DNA of 64,000 nt from Nocardia mikamii NBRC 108933 (GTDB taxonomy: Bacteria; Actinomycetota; Actinomycetes; Mycobacteriales; Mycobacteriaceae). The DNA is taken from the NCBI RefSeq assembly GCF_001613505.1, contig NZ_BDCM01000013.1:1-64000 (forward strand), in the 5' to 3' direction. The position numbers were made by a program, and so were the translations under genes. Below are positions 24,818 to 32,604 of this stretch, one piece after another (position 1 is the stretch's first letter; every line of letters starts with the position of its first letter). A model generated the notes under the pieces. It was not told where the DNA came from and did not search any database. It saw nothing but the letters and a program-made list of their open reading frames with translations.

Positions 24818-26546
24818 GCGTTTCGAGACCCCGCAGATCTCGCGGGCACTGTTCGGCGGCAAAGGATTCTTCCTCACCAAGCTGGCCGAGATGAATTATC
24901 CGGTACCACCCTTCCGGATCCTGCCCGGTGAACGCCTGCGGCGCACGGGCGGCCGGCTCGACGAGATCACGCAACTGGTCCGGGAATTGCGGAAGGAAGC
25001 GGCCGCGACCATGGCGGCCGACCGCGCCACCGTGGCCTTCGCCGTGCGATCGAGCGCGCCGGTGAGTATGCCCGGCATGATGGACACCCTGCTGTGTATC
25101 GGTCTGACACCGGAGCACGTGCCCGCGCTGAGCGAGCGGCTCGGCGGGCAGGAATCCGCCTGGGGCGCAGTGGTTTCCGGTGTCCGCGCGCTGTGCGTGC
25201 ACGTCGCGGGTGTGCCGGAGGCGGAACTGCCCACCGGACCGCCCGAGCGGATTCGTTCCGAGCTGATCGACATCTACGAACAGCAGACCGGGGCGCGATT
25301 CCCGGTCGAGCCCGCGGCGCAGGTGAAGGCGGCCGTGGATGCGGTGGCCGCCTCGTGGAACAACCGGCGGGCGCGGGAATACCGTGCCGCACATGGCATT
25401 TCGGAATCAGACCGGCCGTCCGTGGTCGTGCAGGCGATGGCGTACGGAACCGCGGCCACCGCCAGCGGCAGCGGTGTCGTCTTCAGCCACGATCCCCTCA
25501 CGGGGATGCGCGGACTGCACGGCGAATATCTGCCCGCCGCGACCGGGGAATCCCTGGTCGGCGGCACCGCGACACCGGCGCACATCGAGGTGCTCGCCGA
25601 TACCGCGCCGGGCGCCTACGGCGAGCTCGCCGCCACGGTGGACGAACTGTTCTGCTGGCTGACGCTGATCGTCGAGGTCGAATTCGTCGTCGAATCCGGG
25701 AAACTGTGGCTCGTGCAGGTGCGCCCGGCGGTGGCCGCCGAGCGGGTCCACAACACGGTCACCGTCGACGCCTGGCGTGCCGGGCTGCTGGATCGCCCGG
25801 CCGCCCTGCGACGGTTGCGGCCGGCGGCGCTGTTCGACCGTGCGTCCCCGCATGCCGCCGCCGGTCACGCACCGTTGCTCGCCAGCGGAATCGCCGCGTC
25901 GACCGGTGTGGCGTCGGGCCGGCTGGCCCGCGACACCGCGTCCGTGCTCGCCGCGGCCGGTGAGCCGACGGTGCTGCTGCGGCCGTCCACCGAGCCCGAG
26001 GACTTCGCGGGCATGCTGCATGCGACCGCCGTGGTGACCCAGGAAGGCGGGTCCGGTTCCCACGCGGCGGTGGTGGCGCGTGAACTCGGAAAGCCGGCGG
26101 TGGTCGGTGCCCGGTTCGTCGATCCGGAGTGGCCGGCGCGGGCCGGCGGCGAACTGGTGACGGTCTGCGGGACCACGGGCCGGATCTGGCGCGGGCTGGT
26201 TCCGGCGGTCGACGGGCACGCGCCGCCGTGGCCCTCGGATCTGATCGGGGAACCGCTGCGCACGACCGTGGTCGACGCACTGGACGACCTGCCGTCCGCG
26301 GACGTGGACGGCGCGGGCCGCGGTCTCGTCGTCACCGCCGACCCCGACCTCGCCTGCCGCGCGGCGGCCGGCTCGCCGATCGCCTTCGTCTGCGGCGCCG
26401 GTCCGGCCGATCGGCCGTGGCTGGCCGAGCTGCCCGATATCCCGCTGCGCTACGTGGTGGTGAATTCGCCCGCGCAGCGGCGCTTCGTCAGCACCCTGCT
26501 GGCGATCCGAGAAACCCTGTCCCCCGGATCGGAGACGCAACGATGA
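24798..26546 (+). CDS. truncated pyruvate phosphate dikinase-like enzyme
   Basis: 582 residues. The ATP-grasp half has VRSSAPVSMPGMMDTLL, the PPDK signature, and EVEFVVESGKLWLVQVRPA. It is followed by the swivelling domain VTQEGGSGSHAAVVARELGK with the phospho-His at about 422. The C-terminal PEP/pyruvate TIM barrel of true PPDK (about 870 residues) is missing; instead about 120 residues of unrecognised sequence end the protein. M. tuberculosis has a similar short PPDK (Rv1127c). It would autophosphorylate from ATP and pass phosphate to another protein or small acceptor. Starts 20 bases inside the ligase gene. Confidence 0.85.
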   Translation: MSHPGIERFETPQISRALFGGKGFFLTKLAEMNYPVPPFRILPGERLRRTGGRLDEITQLVRELRKEAAATMAADRATVAFAVRSSAPVSMPGMMDTLLCIGLTPEHVPALSERLGGQESAWGAVVSGVRALCVHVAGVPEAELPTGPPERIRSELIDIYEQQTGARFPVEPAAQVKAAVDAVAASWNNRRAREYRAAHGISESDRPSVVVQAMAYGTAATASGSGVVFSHDPLTGMRGLHGEYLPAATGESLVGGTATPAHIEVLADTAPGAYGELAATVDELFCWLTLIVEVEFVVESGKLWLVQVRPAVAAERVHNTVTVDAWRAGLLDRPAALRRLRPAALFDRASPHAAAGHAPLLASGIAASTGVASGRLARDTASVLAAAGEPTVLLRPSTEPEDFAGMLHATAVVTQEGGSGSHAAVVARELGKPAVVGARFVDPEWPARAGGELVTVCGTTGRIWRGLVPAVDGHAPPWPSDLIGEPLRTTVVDALDDLPSADVDGAGRGLVVTADPDLACRAAAGSPIAFVCGAGPADRPWLAELPDIPLRYVVVNSPAQRRFVSTLLAIRETLSPGSETQR

Positions 26547-27103
26547 CCACCACCGACGATGCGCTCGTGGTGATACCCCGGCGCACCCGAGTCCTGCACA
26601 CCCTGCGGGTCGCCGGGTGGCTGGCCGCCGACCACTTCGGCGCGGACGCACCGCTGAGCGACGCGTCACTGTTCAAACAGGTCCCGACCCCACGCGGCGA
26701 CATGATCACGCTCACCCCCGCGGGAGAACACGCGGCCGAGGTGGAACTCGACGCCGTCTGCCGTCACCTGTCCGCGGCCGGGCGGGACCGCATCGCCGCC
26801 CTGCTCGATCGGTTCGAACAGGCCGATCCGCGAATCAAGAACGCGGTGACCGCATTCCAGCGCGATCGCGGTCCGGTGACCGCGCGCGGCGTGCTCGACC
26901 TGCACGGCGAGGTCGCCGATCTTCTCACCGCGATCGGCGGCGCCCTCCCGCTGTGGGACGACTACCCGGCACGGTTCGCGACCGTGGTGGCCCGCATCGA
27001 GTCCGGCGATCTCGACAGTGTCGCCTCGCCGCTGCGGGACAGCTACCACACGGTGTGGCATCTGCTCCATCGTGATCTGCGCTTGGTGGCCGAGTGCCGG
27101 TAG
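26543..27103 (+). CDS. winged-helix-like PPDK-associated protein
   Basis: 186 residues, ATGA-coupled to the dikinase. The N-terminal part (RVLHTLRVAGWLAADHF to LTPAGEHAAEVELD) looks like a winged helix. The remainder is helical and ends in SYHTVWHLLHRDL. This pattern matches proteins of about 200 residues encoded beside short PPDK genes in mycobacteria (Rv1126c type, from memory). Role unknown: regulator, subunit or DNA-free adaptor. It is the last gene of the plus arm. Confidence 0.62.
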   Translation: MTTTDDALVVIPRRTRVLHTLRVAGWLAADHFGADAPLSDASLFKQVPTPRGDMITLTPAGEHAAEVELDAVCRHLSAAGRDRIAALLDRFEQADPRIKNAVTAFQRDRGPVTARGVLDLHGEVADLLTAIGGALPLWDDYPARFATVVARIESGDLDSVASPLRDSYHTVWHLLHRDLRLVAECR

Positions 27104-27116
27104 CCGTGCCGGCTAC
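27100..27116. terminator. small hairpin between convergent genes
   Basis: GTAGCC and GGCTAC pair around a five-base loop, spanning the last codons of both convergent genes. A weak bidirectional terminator at most. Confidence 0.3.
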
Positions 27117-29335
27117 TGCGGCGAGTCGGCGGCCACCGCGTGATCGTCGCCCTGCACGACCAGCGCGACGTGCAGGCGGGAGCGGCAATCGAGCTTCTGC
27201 ATGATCTGGCGAATGTGGTTGACCACGGTCCATTCCGAGAGGTTCAGCCGCTTGGCGATCATGCGGTTGGTCATTCCGGTCGCCACCAGCTCGGCGATTT
27301 CGCGCTGGCGGGCGGTCAGCACATCCAGCCGGGAGTCCGCCGGTGCGAGGGTGGCCGGTGCCGACAACGAAAAGGCGGCGGCATCGGCCACCGTCCAGTG
27401 GTTCACCTGCGCCACGTACTCCCGAATCCGGTCCGGCCCCACCATCGTTCGCAGGCGATGGACCGACCCGGGTACGTCCTCCGGATCGAGCTGGGGAATG
27501 CTGTGCCGGGCGCGCAATCGCCGCGCCGCCAGCCACAGTCGTGCCGAATACTCGTGGGGGGCGGCCCCGGCCCGGTCGTAGACCCGGGCACAGCCTTCGA
27601 TCGCGATCACGGCCGTCACCACTTCGGCGGCGATCCCCTCGTCCGCGAGCACCTCCCGGTAGACCGCCAGCGATCGGTCCGGTGCCGGCCCCGCGATCTG
27701 ACTGCGCGCCAGCGAATTCAGCGCCGGCAGGCGAATCGATCCGGCGCAGCGCCGGATCCGGGCTGCCACCTCGTCCCAGCCCTCGGCGCCGGCCGGAAGG
27801 CCGGCCAGGGCTTCGGTGATCCACATCCAGTCGGCGAACCGTTCGCTCAGTCTGCCCGCGAATCGCGACGACAGCCGCAGGCAGTGCCGTGCCGATTCCG
27901 CGTCACCCAGTGCGCACAGCGCGGCGGCGAGCGGCACTCCCGTCCGGGCGGCCCGGAATTCGTCGCCGGCCTCGCGGTAGCCGTGCCCCGCCGCGGTCAG
28001 CATTCGCATCGCGCGATGCAACCGGTCGGTGCGTAATGCCCACAGCCCCAGCAATTCCCGGCACAGCGCGGCCGACACTCCGGCGAGCGGCTCGGCGCCC
28101 GGCGCCAGAAGTCCGGACAGCACCGTCTCCAGCTCACGCACCCGCCCGTGCTGCGACCACACCGGATCCAGGAGCGCGATCGTTTCGATCGCGCGTTCGG
28201 CCTGCCCCACCGCGATCAACTGGTTGATCGTCGTGAGCAGACTGTCCGGAGCCGCCCGCCGGTTCGTGCGCGCCCCGGCGTCGAGCACGCGCTCGGCGAA
28301 CTCCGCGCGCAGCCGGGCCGCGCGCGCCGGATCGGCCGCATCGACCCGGCGGCAGTAGCTGCGCACCGTGGCGCCCACCCGGCAACTGCCGACATCGGTT
28401 CCGGATTCGACCCGGTGGATCAGTCCGCGCTCGAACAGCACATCGAGTGCCGCCGTGGTGCGGCCGCGATCCAGCACACTCACCCGATAGGCGAGCTCGA
28501 TGTCGAACGGCGTCTCGAACAGTGACAGCCGCAGCAGCAGGTCGACCACATGCCCGTCGAGATCCCCGATCGTCCACTCGACCGCATCGTGCATGGTGCG
28601 GTGACGGGTCGGAGCCGAGCCCAGCGCCGGGGACTGCAGATCCACGCCGGCCTTGATCCGCCGCAACGCACGCGCCGGGCCGAACCGCGCGATCTCGGCG
28701 GCGGCCAACTCCAGCGCCAACGGGACACCGTCGAGTTCCCGGACGATCTCGTCGAGCACCAGGCGATCGGCCAGGGAGTGCATCCGCCGGTAGTGGCTGT
28801 CGATACTGGCCAGCAGCAATCGCGAGGCCGGCGAGGATCCCGGATCGTAGTTCAGCAGACCGGTATCGACCGCCAACGGCCGCACCAGGACCACGTACTC
28901 CTGCGGCAGGCGCAGCGCCTCGCGGCTGGTCACCACGATCCGCACCTGCGGACATCGCTCGAGCAACTGTCCTACGTGGGGCGCCAGTTCCCGGGCGACG
29001 GGATCGCAATTGTCCAGCAGGACGATTCGCGCCTCGTCGCCGATCACCGCCGCGAGCTCGGAGAACGCGGACGCCACCTGCCGCGGCTCGACCGTCACGG
29101 CACCGGGCGCGGCATCCAGGAAGCCGATCAGCTGGTCGCGAAACTCGCTGTGCCACAGCACTTCTCGCGCCAAGCGGGACTTCCCGACGCCGGCGCGGCC
29201 GATCAGGGTCAGCAATCGGATCGACTGCTCACCGAGGAGCCGGCGGAGGGTGTCGACGTCGTCGCCGCGCCCGACGAAGGCGGGACCGGACGGTGCGGCG
29301 GAGCCGGGTGGAGAAAGCGGGTGTTCGTGCGTCAT
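27113..29335 (-). CDS. LuxR-family regulator with N-terminal AAA/NB-ARC ATPase
   Basis: 740-residue regulator. Walker A is GRAGVGKS (about 46-52), Walker B is IVLLDNCD, sensor-like VTSREALRLP follows, then a long helical repeat region. The C-terminal LuxR helix-turn-helix is LTARQREIAELVATGMTNRM and LNLSEWTVVNHIRQIMQKL. This is the AfsR/LAL-like architecture of large pathway activators. It converges on the plus arm of the biosynthetic cluster with only nine bases between the two stops, so it is the probable cluster-specific activator. The ligand is unknown. Confidence 0.88.
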   Translation of the reverse strand: MTHEHPLSPPGSAAPSGPAFVGRGDDVDTLRRLLGEQSIRLLTLIGRAGVGKSRLAREVLWHSEFRDQLIGFLDAAPGAVTVEPRQVASAFSELAAVIGDEARIVLLDNCDPVARELAPHVGQLLERCPQVRIVVTSREALRLPQEYVVLVRPLAVDTGLLNYDPGSSPASRLLLASIDSHYRRMHSLADRLVLDEIVRELDGVPLALELAAAEIARFGPARALRRIKAGVDLQSPALGSAPTRHRTMHDAVEWTIGDLDGHVVDLLLRLSLFETPFDIELAYRVSVLDRGRTTAALDVLFERGLIHRVESGTDVGSCRVGATVRSYCRRVDAADPARAARLRAEFAERVLDAGARTNRRAAPDSLLTTINQLIAVGQAERAIETIALLDPVWSQHGRVRELETVLSGLLAPGAEPLAGVSAALCRELLGLWALRTDRLHRAMRMLTAAGHGYREAGDEFRAARTGVPLAAALCALGDAESARHCLRLSSRFAGRLSERFADWMWITEALAGLPAGAEGWDEVAARIRRCAGSIRLPALNSLARSQIAGPAPDRSLAVYREVLADEGIAAEVVTAVIAIEGCARVYDRAGAAPHEYSARLWLAARRLRARHSIPQLDPEDVPGSVHRLRTMVGPDRIREYVAQVNHWTVADAAAFSLSAPATLAPADSRLDVLTARQREIAELVATGMTNRMIAKRLNLSEWTVVNHIRQIMQKLDCRSRLHVALVVQGDDHAVAADSPQ

Positions 29336-29630
29336 GCGCCAATCACTTTCACACTGCGCCCCGATGGCGACCGAGAGAACCGATCAGGCCGTGCCGCGCT
29401 GCACCATTCGTCGCGCGAATCCAACTCCCCGAATGTCGACGAATACGCCGTGATCCCGCATAACGATACCAACCCGCGCCCGCTCACGAGCGGTATCGAA
29501 CCGGTCACGATCATCTTCCCGGACCGTGATCGACATATCCGGTTCCGCCGCGAGGCTTGCGCCGCAACCGCACCCGGGGCAGAATTCAACACACAATGAA
29601 TTCAACGCTCGGTGAATAATCTCGCCGGTC
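29336..29630 (+). promoter_or_regulatory. operator and promoter of the ABC exporter operon
   Basis: GAATTCA (29582-29588) and TGAATTC (29597-29603) form a perfect palindrome with an eight-base spacer. It overlaps a second, nearly perfect 18-base palindrome at 29600-29617 (ATTCAACG/CGGTGAAT). A -10-like TAATCT lies at 29617-29622, so a repressor here would block transcription. The TetR gene two genes downstream is the natural candidate. Nothing else is recognised in 29336-29581. Confidence 0.6.
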
Positions 29631-30383
29631 GTGCGAGCTGAGAGGTGGACCGTGGCGAACTCCGATTCGTCCCCGGCGATCACCGTCGAGCACCTGCGGG
29701 TGCGGCGCGGGGGACATGAAGTGCTGCACGATATTTCGCTGACCGTCCCGATGGGCAGCATCACCGGCCTGCTCGGCCCCTCCGGCTGCGGCAAGACCAC
29801 CCTGATGCGCGGCATCGTCGGCACCCAGCTGATCCAGGCCGGCAGCGTGCGGGTACTCGGCGAGGAAGCCGGCAGCCGTGGTCTGCGGTCCCGTATCGGG
29901 TACGTCACGCAGGCGCCGAGCATCTACGACGACCTCAGCGTGCTGGAGAACGTCTCCTATTTCGCGGCGCTCTACGGCCGCGACGCGAAAGCGGTGCACG
30001 CGGCGATCGACCAGGTCGGCATGACCCCGCACAGCCGCCACCGGGGCAATCAACTCTCCGGCGGACAGCGGACGCGGGTGTCGCTGGCGTGTGCGCTGGT
30101 CGCCGATCCGGAACTGCTGGTCCTCGACGAACCGACCGTGGGACTGGATCCTGTGCTGCGGGCCGAGCTGTGGAAGCAGTTCCACGAACTCGCCGGTCAG
30201 GGCCGCACACTCGTGGTGTCGAGTCACGTCATGGACGAGGCCGAGCACTGCGACCAGCTCCTGCTCATGCGCGACGGCCACCTCCTGGCCCAGCTCACCC
30301 CCGACAAACTGCGCGCCGACACCGGCGAAACCAGTTTGGAGAACGCATTTCTCGCCCTCATCACGATGGGACAGCCGCGATGA
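29631..30383 (+). CDS. ABC transporter ATP-binding protein
   Basis: ATPase subunit of an ABC-2 type exporter. Walker A is GLLGPSGCGKTT, signature is QLSGGQRTRVSLA, Walker B is LLVLDEPTVGLDP and the switch His lies in VVSSHVMDEAEH. The GTG at 29631 is about eight bases after a -10-like TAATCT, suggesting a leaderless start; an alternative GTG at 29652 has GAGAGG before it. It forms an operon with the permease and TetR. In M. tuberculosis the same trio lies beside mpg (Rv1685c-Rv1687c), so I read it as backbone rather than part of the adjacent biosynthetic cluster. Confidence 0.9.
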   Translation: MRAERWTVANSDSSPAITVEHLRVRRGGHEVLHDISLTVPMGSITGLLGPSGCGKTTLMRGIVGTQLIQAGSVRVLGEEAGSRGLRSRIGYVTQAPSIYDDLSVLENVSYFAALYGRDAKAVHAAIDQVGMTPHSRHRGNQLSGGQRTRVSLACALVADPELLVLDEPTVGLDPVLRAELWKQFHELAGQGRTLVVSSHVMDEAEHCDQLLLMRDGHLLAQLTPDKLRADTGETSLENAFLALITMGQPR

Positions 30384-31165
30384 CAACGACATTCGCCCCG
30401 CCGTCGCGCCGGCCGCTGCGCTGCTACACCGCGACCTCGGCGCGCATCCTGCGTCAGTTGCGCGCGGACCGGCGCACCGTCGCCATGCTGCTGCTGGTGC
30501 CGACGCTGCTCATGGCACTGTTGTATTTCGTCTATCACGAGACGCCGACGATGCCCGGCGTGCCGTCGCTGTTCGACCGCGTCGGGATCAGCATGCTGGG
30601 CATCCTGCCCTTCATCGTGATGTTCCTGATCACCGCGATCGCCATGCAGCGCGAGCGGACCTCGGGCACGCTGGAGCGGCTGATGACGACACCGCTGTCG
30701 AAGCTGGATCTGCTGGGCGGATACGGCACCGCGTTCTCCGTCGCCGCGGCGGCGCAGGCGGGCCTGGCGTGCCTGGTCTCCTTCTGGTTGCTGGGATTAC
30801 AGGCCGCGGGCAGCGCCTGGCTGGTACTGCTGATCGCCGTGGTCGACGCGGTGCTGGGTGTGGCGCTGGGCCTGTTGGCCAGTGCCTTCGCGCGCACCGA
30901 ATTCCAGGCCGTGCAGTTCATGCCGCTGGTGGTGGGCCCGCAGTTCTTCCTCTGCGGCCTGCTGGTCCCGCGCGATCAACTGCCGCGCTGGCTGGAGATC
31001 ATCAGCGACGTGCTGCCGCTCAGCTATGCGGTCGACGCGCTGCAGGAGGTCTCCCGGCATCCGGGTGCGACCGCCGCGATGTGGCGAGATCTGGGCATCG
31101 TCGCCGCATTCGCCGCTGTCGCACTGGCTTTGGGCGCCGCCACCCTTCGCCGGCGCACGCCGTGA
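30380..31165 (+). CDS. ABC-2 type transporter permease
   Basis: 261-residue membrane subunit with six hydrophobic segments (about 37-56, 75-95, 117-140, 143-165, 174-193 and 232-252). RERTSGTLERLMTTPLSKLD after the second segment and FFLCGLLVPRDQLPRWL are typical of DrrB-like ABC-2 permeases. The ATG overlaps the ATPase stop (ATGA). Exports a small hydrophobic compound or lipid by family analogy; substrate unknown. Confidence 0.9.
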   Translation: MTTTFAPPSRRPLRCYTATSARILRQLRADRRTVAMLLLVPTLLMALLYFVYHETPTMPGVPSLFDRVGISMLGILPFIVMFLITAIAMQRERTSGTLERLMTTPLSKLDLLGGYGTAFSVAAAAQAGLACLVSFWLLGLQAAGSAWLVLLIAVVDAVLGVALGLLASAFARTEFQAVQFMPLVVGPQFFLCGLLVPRDQLPRWLEIISDVLPLSYAVDALQEVSRHPGATAAMWRDLGIVAAFAAVALALGAATLRRRTP

Positions 31166-31235
31166 GCGGTCGGGCGCCGAGGCGGCAGCGCGGCGTCACC
31201 AGGCGGCGCCGCGCTGCTGCCGCGGAAGGAGCAGC

Positions 31236-31859
31236 ATGAGCGACGTGACCGATCGGGTGAGCGGGCGTAGCGGGCGGCGGGCCGGCGAATCCGGTACGCG
31301 GGAAGCGATTCTGGGCGCGGCGCGCACCCGCTTCGCCGAGGTCGGATTCGACAAGGCGTCGATCCGCTCGATCGCGGGCGCGGCGGGAGTCGATCCCGCG
31401 CTGGTACATCACTACTTCGGCACCAAACAGCAATTGTTCTCCGCCGCATTGAATCTGCCGATCGATCCGGAGGTGATCCGCGGGCCGATCCGGGCCGCCG
31501 AACTCGACCGGCTGGGCGAGACCGTGGTCCGGACCGTGGTCGGCGCGTGGGATTCCTCGGTGGGAGAGCACGCGGTCGCGGCCTTCCGGGGCATCCTCGC
31601 GGGCGGGGATGCCGCGCTGGCGCGCAGCTTCCTGCTGGAGGTCGCCCTGAAAGACGTTCGGGAGAAGGTGGATTCGCCACCGGGCACCGGCACGACGCGA
31701 GTGGTACTCGCCGCGTCGCAGATGATCGGACTGCTGGTGGCGCGCAAAATTCTGCAGGTCGAACCCGTGGCGTCCATGCCGCTGGACGAGCTGGCCGCGG
31801 CGGTCGGGCCGACGATGCAGCGCTATCTGACGGGCGAGCTGCCGATCGCCGGCGGCTGA
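31236..31859 (+). CDS. TetR-family regulator of the ABC exporter
   Basis: 207-residue repressor. The N-terminal helix-turn-helix includes EAILGAARTRFAEVGFDKAS, SIRSIAGAAGVDPALVHHYF and GTKQQLFSAAL. The C-terminal domain has MIGLLVARKILQVEP, as in the mycobacterial Rv1685c type. GGAAGGAG lies six bases before the ATG. It is co-directional with the ABC genes after 70 bases and probably binds the palindromes at 29582-29617. Confidence 0.9.
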   Translation: MSDVTDRVSGRSGRRAGESGTREAILGAARTRFAEVGFDKASIRSIAGAAGVDPALVHHYFGTKQQLFSAALNLPIDPEVIRGPIRAAELDRLGETVVRTVVGAWDSSVGEHAVAAFRGILAGGDAALARSFLLEVALKDVREKVDSPPGTGTTRVVLAASQMIGLLVARKILQVEPVASMPLDELAAAVGPTMQRYLTGELPIAGG

Positions 31860-31871
31860 TACACCGCCGGC
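31848..31871. terminator. bidirectional terminator hairpin
   Basis: GCCGGCGG and CCGCCGGC form an eight-base perfect stem with an eight-base loop between the convergent TetR and Trm112 genes. Confidence 0.6.
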
Positions 31872-31880
31872 CGGACGCGC

Positions 31881-32102
31881 TCAGCCCTGGGCGGTGAAGG
31901 CCTCGTGCTCGGCGTCGCCGACCGCACGGGCCTCGTCCACCAGCAGCACCGGGATCCCGTTGTCGACCGGGTAGGCGCGGCGCAGGCGCGGGTTGTAGAG
32001 CACGCTGTTGCCGTCCGCGTCGCGGACCAGCGACAACGGCCCCTTGTCCTCCGGACAGGCCAGCAGGCTCAACAACGTCGGGTCCAGGGTTTGCTCCGCC
32101 AT
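31881..32102 (-). CDS. Trm112-family protein
   Basis: 73-residue small protein with LLACPEDKGPL and the strand block LYNPRLRRAYPVDNGIPVLLVDEA, typical of bacterial Trm112-like (UPF0434) proteins. Only one cysteine of the eukaryotic zinc site is present. The ATG at 32102 fits the family start; the frame is open to 32126. It sits ten bases after gtrA on the same strand. Bacterial relatives may activate methyltransferases, but no partner is evident. A similar small gene (Rv1684) occupies this place in M. tuberculosis. Confidence 0.82.
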   Translation of the reverse strand: MAEQTLDPTLLSLLACPEDKGPLSLVRDADGNSVLYNPRLRRAYPVDNGIPVLLVDEARAVGDAEHEAFTAQG

Positions 32103-32112
32103 ATCCGACAAC

Positions 32113-32604
32113 CTACCCGTCGACATGATCCGCGGGCCGGGCCGCCCGCCGGAACGAGATGTGCCGATGCCCGAAGAAGCTGAGCACCGCCACCAGCCCC
32201 ATCACCACGACCGTCGCGGGAGTCTCCGGCAGGTCGAACACCCCGACCGCCAGTTGCACTCCCGCCATGTTCAGTATCAGCCCGCCCGAGTTGACCGCGA
32301 CGAATCGCGCGAAATCGGCGAGCAGGTGACCGCGCACCCGGAAGACCAGGGTGCGATGGGCGAAGAAGGCGAACACGATGCTGATCGAGTAGGCCAGCGC
32401 CACCGCCACCGCGGGCGGCCAGCCGCCGGGCAGCAGTTTCAGCCACATCACCGTCAGCCCCATGCCCAGCAGCGTGTTGGCCGCGCCGACCGCGGCGAAG
32501 GCGATCTCCTGGCGGCGGATCAGTCGCAGCAGCAGGCCCGGCGGCGGGGTGTCCGGCTCCCCCGCCACCCGCGCCGCGGCCGCTCCGTCCGCACCGACGC
32601 TCAC
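32113..32604 (-). CDS. GtrA-family membrane protein
   Basis: 163 residues with four transmembrane segments in the GtrA pattern: EIAFAAVGAANTLLGMG, a second helix containing ALAYSISIVFAFFAHRTLVF, FARFVAVNSGGLILNMAGV, and VLSFFGHRHISFRR. GtrA proteins are thought to flip polyprenyl-phosphate-linked sugars. The GTG at 32604 overlaps the upstream stop (GTGA). Part of the glycosylation module that includes the divergent GT2 gene. Confidence 0.85.
   Translation of the reverse strand: MSVGADGAAAARVAGEPDTPPPGLLLRLIRRQEIAFAAVGAANTLLGMGLTVMWLKLLPGGWPPAVAVALAYSISIVFAFFAHRTLVFRVRGHLLADFARFVAVNSGGLILNMAGVQLAVGVFDLPETPATVVVMGLVAVLSFFGHRHISFRRAARPADHVDG

Noticed and set aside
29631..31165. ABC exporter as self-resistance for the neighbouring biosynthetic cluster
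   Set aside because: Together with its TetR it matches the conserved Rv1685c-Rv1687c block beside mpg, so backbone origin is more likely; the MMPL gene inside the cluster is the better exporter candidate.
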